Shown: positions 4,629-6,901 of the stretch, one piece after another | Numbering within the stretch: the stretch's first letter is position 1 | Layout of the letters: each line of letters begins with the position of its first letter | Source of the DNA: a bacterium | Lineage (GTDB): Bacteria; Patescibacteria; ABY1; BM507; VMTK01 | Length of the DNA stretch: 6,901 bases | NCBI GenBank assembly: GCA_030641105.1 | Contig: DAOWHZ010000018.1 | Location: 1-6,901 of the forward strand | Direction of reading: 5' to 3' | Position numbers and translations under genes: made by a program | The notes under the pieces: generated by a model | The model's input: only the letters and a program-made list of their open reading frames with translations | The model's database searches: none | What the model was told of the DNA's origin: nothing

Positions 4629-6525
4629 ATTCCTCTGTTTCTTCAGCTGTATTATCTGCTTCATTACTTTCCTCATCTGCCGTCTGTTGTCTGTCGTCTG
4701 CTGTCTCATCACTCTCACTCAACTCCTCCACCCCAATCAAACAAACCGCTCTCCAAGGCACATAATGGGAAGAAAATCTTTTTTCTTTTATTTCCCCGTC
4801 TGGATATGTAACTTTATAATCAAAATAAGTATCAGCTCCGCTGTGCGCGCTTTCAGTGCATTTTTTTTTGCCCGGCTCTAGATCTAAAGTTTCTATATAT
4901 TTAGTTGGCCCCGGCTTGACTATATTATAAATAGTTGGTTCTGTTATCTCCACAACACGGCCATCTTTAGTCCCCCAAAAATCAAAGTACAAATTATCGC
5001 CTTCTATGCGGGACTGAATTAAGATATGATGGCCTGTATCATTAATAAAGCGCATATCAGGCCAAGGATTATAAATAGTTGCGTCAGTGCCGGCCGGTTC
5101 ATAATAGGAAACCCGGTAAGTATGAGGACGCCGCTGGGTTATTGGCAGTCCTGTGGCTAGAGCAACACGGAACATAGTAGTGCCAATCTGGCACAAGCCG
5201 CCGCCGTATTCTGGAATTGTTTTATTGCCTTTGATTACAAGCTCAGGCAAATAACCAGTTGCCGCGTTAATTTCCCCTAAAGCATTATTTAAAGAGAATT
5301 CTTCATCCGGCTTAATTAAAATACCGTTTAAAGTTTCAGCTCCATTTTTAATATTATAGCGGCGATTTTTTGGAGAGCCGGAAAAATCAGATTCACCAAT
5401 GCCAATAATTTCATTAATGCCAAAACCATTAATGTCAGAAGTCAGAATCTTGCTTTTTAGCTCTGTTTTTACTAATTTTATTTTATTTTGTTTATTTTCT
5501 ATTAATTCAGATTCTATTTTTTCAAAGCTGGCTTCTGTATTTAATTTAAAGCCGTCTTGGCTTGCCTGAAATTCCACTACTCGTCCATCTTTAATTTCAA
5601 ATTTAGCGTCAACGGGAGCTTGATCAGTAGTTGAGGCAATTTCGTCCTGTAAAAATTGCTCCACTATTTCTTTGTTTAAACTAATAGTAATTTCATCCCT
5701 TTTGTCTGCTTTAGTATTATTTTTTAAGCCAAGCCAGCTTGTAAGCTGGCTTTTTTGAACTTCCCATTGTTTATTATTGTAATTTAACGCAAGGGGCGCC
5801 AGAGATAATATTTGTTTAGCTTTGGCATCAATATTAAGACAGTCTTTTTTAAAAATTATGGGATAATCAGTTTTAGTAAATAGCTGTATCTGCGAACTAT
5901 TCAGCCACGCTAAATTAATTTTAAGCCGATTAAGCGCTTTTTCATAGTTAATAACTTTGCCAAGTTTCTCTTCCTTAACCATGAAATCATTATTTTCATC
6001 AATACTTAATTTTGCATTTTGGGCTGGTGTTTCAAATTGAGAAAAATTTTCAGTTAGCAGATTATTGATTTCTTCTTTATTAATAGCAATAATTAGATTA
6101 ATCGGCTGTTTGTAAAATATAGCTTTAATTTTATTTTGCAGATTGGTAAAGAAATCACTGCTTCGGCCAAAAGCATAGGTTTGATCAATGGTTGTTTCAA
6201 CATCAAAACCAATTATCCGATAAGCAAAATCGCTCTCGGTTGAAGTTATGGTTGGCAGAACAACAGTTTGCGCTTTATCATAATAAAAAATAATCCCCGC
6301 TTGGTTAATATTATTGATTTTATTGTTAATAATAATTTTGGCTTGCTCTTTGGTTTTACCGCTTAAGCCAGTCTGACCAAGCCAAATGCCGGGATAAATT
6401 TTATTTTGGTACTTTTTTTCAAAAATAAAATATATGCCGCCGGCCAATAAGCAGGCGATTAAAAAAATGATTGCCACGCTAAGCAACCATTGGGGGATGT
6501 GAATTGTTGCTTTTTGTTTAAACAT
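4627..6525 (-). CDS. VanW-family membrane-anchored envelope protein
   Basis: This 632-aa protein has a cytoplasmic basic start, one membrane anchor (residues 13-36), then a long extracytoplasmic part. Residues about 40-360 contain two repeated alpha/beta segments resembling the putative peptidoglycan-binding domain that precedes VanW in Gram-positive and CPR proteins. Residues about 378-518 are the VanW domain, with FSGSPKNRRYNI, DEEFSLNNALG, the hallmark GGGLCQ at 441-446, RRPHTY at 465-470 and NPWPDMRF. Residues about 525-598 look like a G5-type tail (KVTYPDGEIKEKR) with C556 and C595 possibly forming a disulphide. The end (602-632) is acidic and repeat-derived. VanW occurs in some vancomycin-resistance clusters, but its activity is unknown and nothing here suggests resistance. 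The start ATG is 5 nt after the DUF3006-like stop, so the two are translationally linked. Confidence 0.9.
   Translation of the reverse strand: MFKQKATIHIPQWLLSVAIIFLIACLLAGGIYFIFEKKYQNKIYPGIWLGQTGLSGKTKEQAKIIINNKINNINQAGIIFYYDKAQTVVLPTITSTESDFAYRIIGFDVETTIDQTYAFGRSSDFFTNLQNKIKAIFYKQPINLIIAINKEEINNLLTENFSQFETPAQNAKLSIDENNDFMVKEEKLGKVINYEKALNRLKINLAWLNSSQIQLFTKTDYPIIFKKDCLNIDAKAKQILSLAPLALNYNNKQWEVQKSQLTSWLGLKNNTKADKRDEITISLNKEIVEQFLQDEIASTTDQAPVDAKFEIKDGRVVEFQASQDGFKLNTEASFEKIESELIENKQNKIKLVKTELKSKILTSDINGFGINEIIGIGESDFSGSPKNRRYNIKNGAETLNGILIKPDEEFSLNNALGEINAATGYLPELVIKGNKTIPEYGGGLCQIGTTMFRVALATGLPITQRRPHTYRVSYYEPAGTDATIYNPWPDMRFINDTGHHILIQSRIEGDNLYFDFWGTKDGRVVEITEPTIYNIVKPGPTKYIETLDLEPGKKKCTESAHSGADTYFDYKVTYPDGEIKEKRFSSHYVPWRAVCLIGVEELSESDETADDRQQTADEESNEADNTAEETEE
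4680..4707 (-). repeat. 7-bp tandem repeat encoding part of the VanW acidic tail
   Basis: On the + strand four units of NNGTCTG run from 4680 to 4707 (the last ends in GTCTC). Read on the minus strand they encode ETADDRQQTA (about residues 607-616). The 7-bp period shifts frame with each copy, so the repeat was not shaped as protein. It probably extended the gene's 3' end. Confidence 0.65.
5731..5756 (+). repeat. Terminator-like perfect hairpin inside the VanW gene (antisense)
   Basis: AAGCCAGCTT (5731-5740) and AAGCTGGCTT (5743-5752) are perfectly complementary with a 2-nt loop, followed on the + strand by Ts to 5756. In the sense (minus) direction it encodes SQLTSWLG (residues 259-266). 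It could stop antisense transcription or be another inserted palindrome. Confidence 0.5.
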
Positions 6526-6530
6526 GCGCT

Positions 6531-6755
6531 TTATTGCTTATTATCAACATCCAATATTTCATTCAGAATATCTTTAGCCAGTTGCTTTTTATTTTTTTCA
6601 TCTTCTGCGTCATTAGTAATATTAAAAACCAAAACCATGCCTTCATGGATATTTTCCGGCAGTTGATTTTTTGGCCAAATTATAGTGGACCTGTCTTCTG
6701 TTTTTAAAATCGCTTTGTCGTTTTCAAAGCGGTCAATGGTTAGTTTTATAGTCAT
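6531..6755 (-). CDS. DUF3006-like small protein (74 aa)
   Basis: From ATG 6755 the protein reads MTIKLTIDRFENDKAILKTE, the typical opening of DUF3006-family proteins (IDRFEGD-AVL), then W-K-LPE--HEGMVL-FNI and a charged C-terminal helix. DUF3006 proteins are small beta-rich cytoplasmic proteins of unknown function. An in-frame TTG at 6800 would add 15 residues outside the domain, so I prefer the ATG, which gives the usual family length. No SD is visible. The stop is followed after 5 nt by the vanW-like ATG, so this is the first gene of a two-gene operon. The family is clear from pattern but not verified by search. Confidence 0.75.
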   Translation of the reverse strand: MTIKLTIDRFENDKAILKTEDRSTIIWPKNQLPENIHEGMVLVFNITNDAEDEKNKKQLAKDILNEILDVDNKQ

Positions 6756-6827
6756 ATTTTGTTTAATTTTAGCTCTTTTTATATTAGTGTGTAAATTCAA
6801 GGATCTATTGCACCACTTTTTCCGCCG

Positions 6828-6901
6828 CGTCGCAGTCTCTCCGCAGAGGATTGCGACGGTCCACCTGCATGTCCGTCGCAGTTCCTTTCAGAAAACTGCG
6901 A
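6828..6901. repeat. Paired palindromic repeats sharing CGTCGCAGT, cut by the window end
   Basis: CGTCGCA (6828-6834) pairs with TGCGACG (6852-6858), continuing inward through CTCT/AGAG. TCGCAGTT (6876-6883) pairs with AACTGCGA (6894-6901) and would extend past the edge. CGTCGCAGT occurs directly at 6828-6836 and 6874-6882, 46 nt apart. The block is GC-rich against A+T-rich surroundings and lies upstream of the minus-strand operon. Confidence 0.65.

Noticed and set aside
4527..4881. Three + strand frames rich in Ser/Leu near the VanW gene end
   Set aside because: They run antisense through the VanW tail and the 7-bp repeat, and have an intrinsic terminator in the middle.
4627..6525. Vancomycin resistance determinant
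   Set aside because: VanW-family proteins are widespread. No vanHAX-type genes are present here, so resistance is not supported.
6756..6800. N-terminal extension of the DUF3006-like protein from a TTG codon
   Set aside because: It adds a Lys/Asn-rich stretch outside the domain and has no ribosome binding site.

Overview
The window looks like part of the chromosome of a Candidate Phyla Radiation bacterium (Patescibacteria, Parcubacteria-like). The evidence is A+T-rich DNA with the standard code (Trp is TGG and no TGA is read through), a 23S rRNA gene interrupted by an ORF-bearing group I intron, a 23S L1-stalk region cut down to a short UUCG hairpin, weak or absent Shine-Dalgarno sites on most genes, a large VanW-family envelope protein, and many short palindromic or tandem repeats that run into coding sequence. 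The lineage is inferred. The truncated L1 stalk would fit Parcubacteria reported to lack ribosomal protein uL1.

Layout. Positions 1-1549 (+) hold the 3' part of 23S rRNA (domains V and VI), split by a 744-nt group I intron at 518-1261. The intron sits after the base equivalent to E. coli U2593, the site of the Chlamydomonas chloroplast intron that encodes I-CreI, and it encodes an I-CreI-like LAGLIDADG homing endonuclease (689-1135). A 23S-5S spacer of about 230 nt contains a nested, well-paired RNA element (1627-1762). 5S rRNA follows (about 1784-1900), and its closing helix runs on into an intrinsic terminator.

Positions 2008-2335 hold a bidirectional terminator, a minus-strand single-span membrane miniprotein of 37 aa (2068-2181) and a divergent promoter region. 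Positions 2336-3703 (+) encode an endonuclease Q (EndoQ)-type DNA repair nuclease with a PHP domain, a four-Cys zinc site and a possible C-terminal sliding-clamp motif. Two repeat-derived segments sit in frame inside it. A 60-nt near-perfect palindrome follows (3735-3794).

Positions 3836-4012 contain a near-consensus promoter driving a rod-like structured RNA of about 140 nt that ends in a T-run. This is a candidate stand-alone sRNA or leader of unrecognised family. A second promoter, a consensus SD and a two-span membrane miniprotein of 56 aa follow (4123-4293), then a terminator. Positions 4357-4587 are A+T-rich with no gene seen.

The right part is a minus-strand operon: a small DUF3006-like protein (6755 to 6531), then 5 nt later a membrane-anchored VanW-family protein (6525 to 4627). 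Palindromic repeats lie upstream of it (6828-6901).

How the parts relate. The rRNA block is functional only if the intron splices. The endonuclease would drive spread of the intron into intron-less 23S alleles. EndoQ would start repair at deaminated bases. The VanW-type protein is an envelope protein of uncertain activity. The most interesting elements are the I-CreI-like intron, the reduced L1 stalk, the repeat insertions inside EndoQ and the two unassigned structured RNAs.
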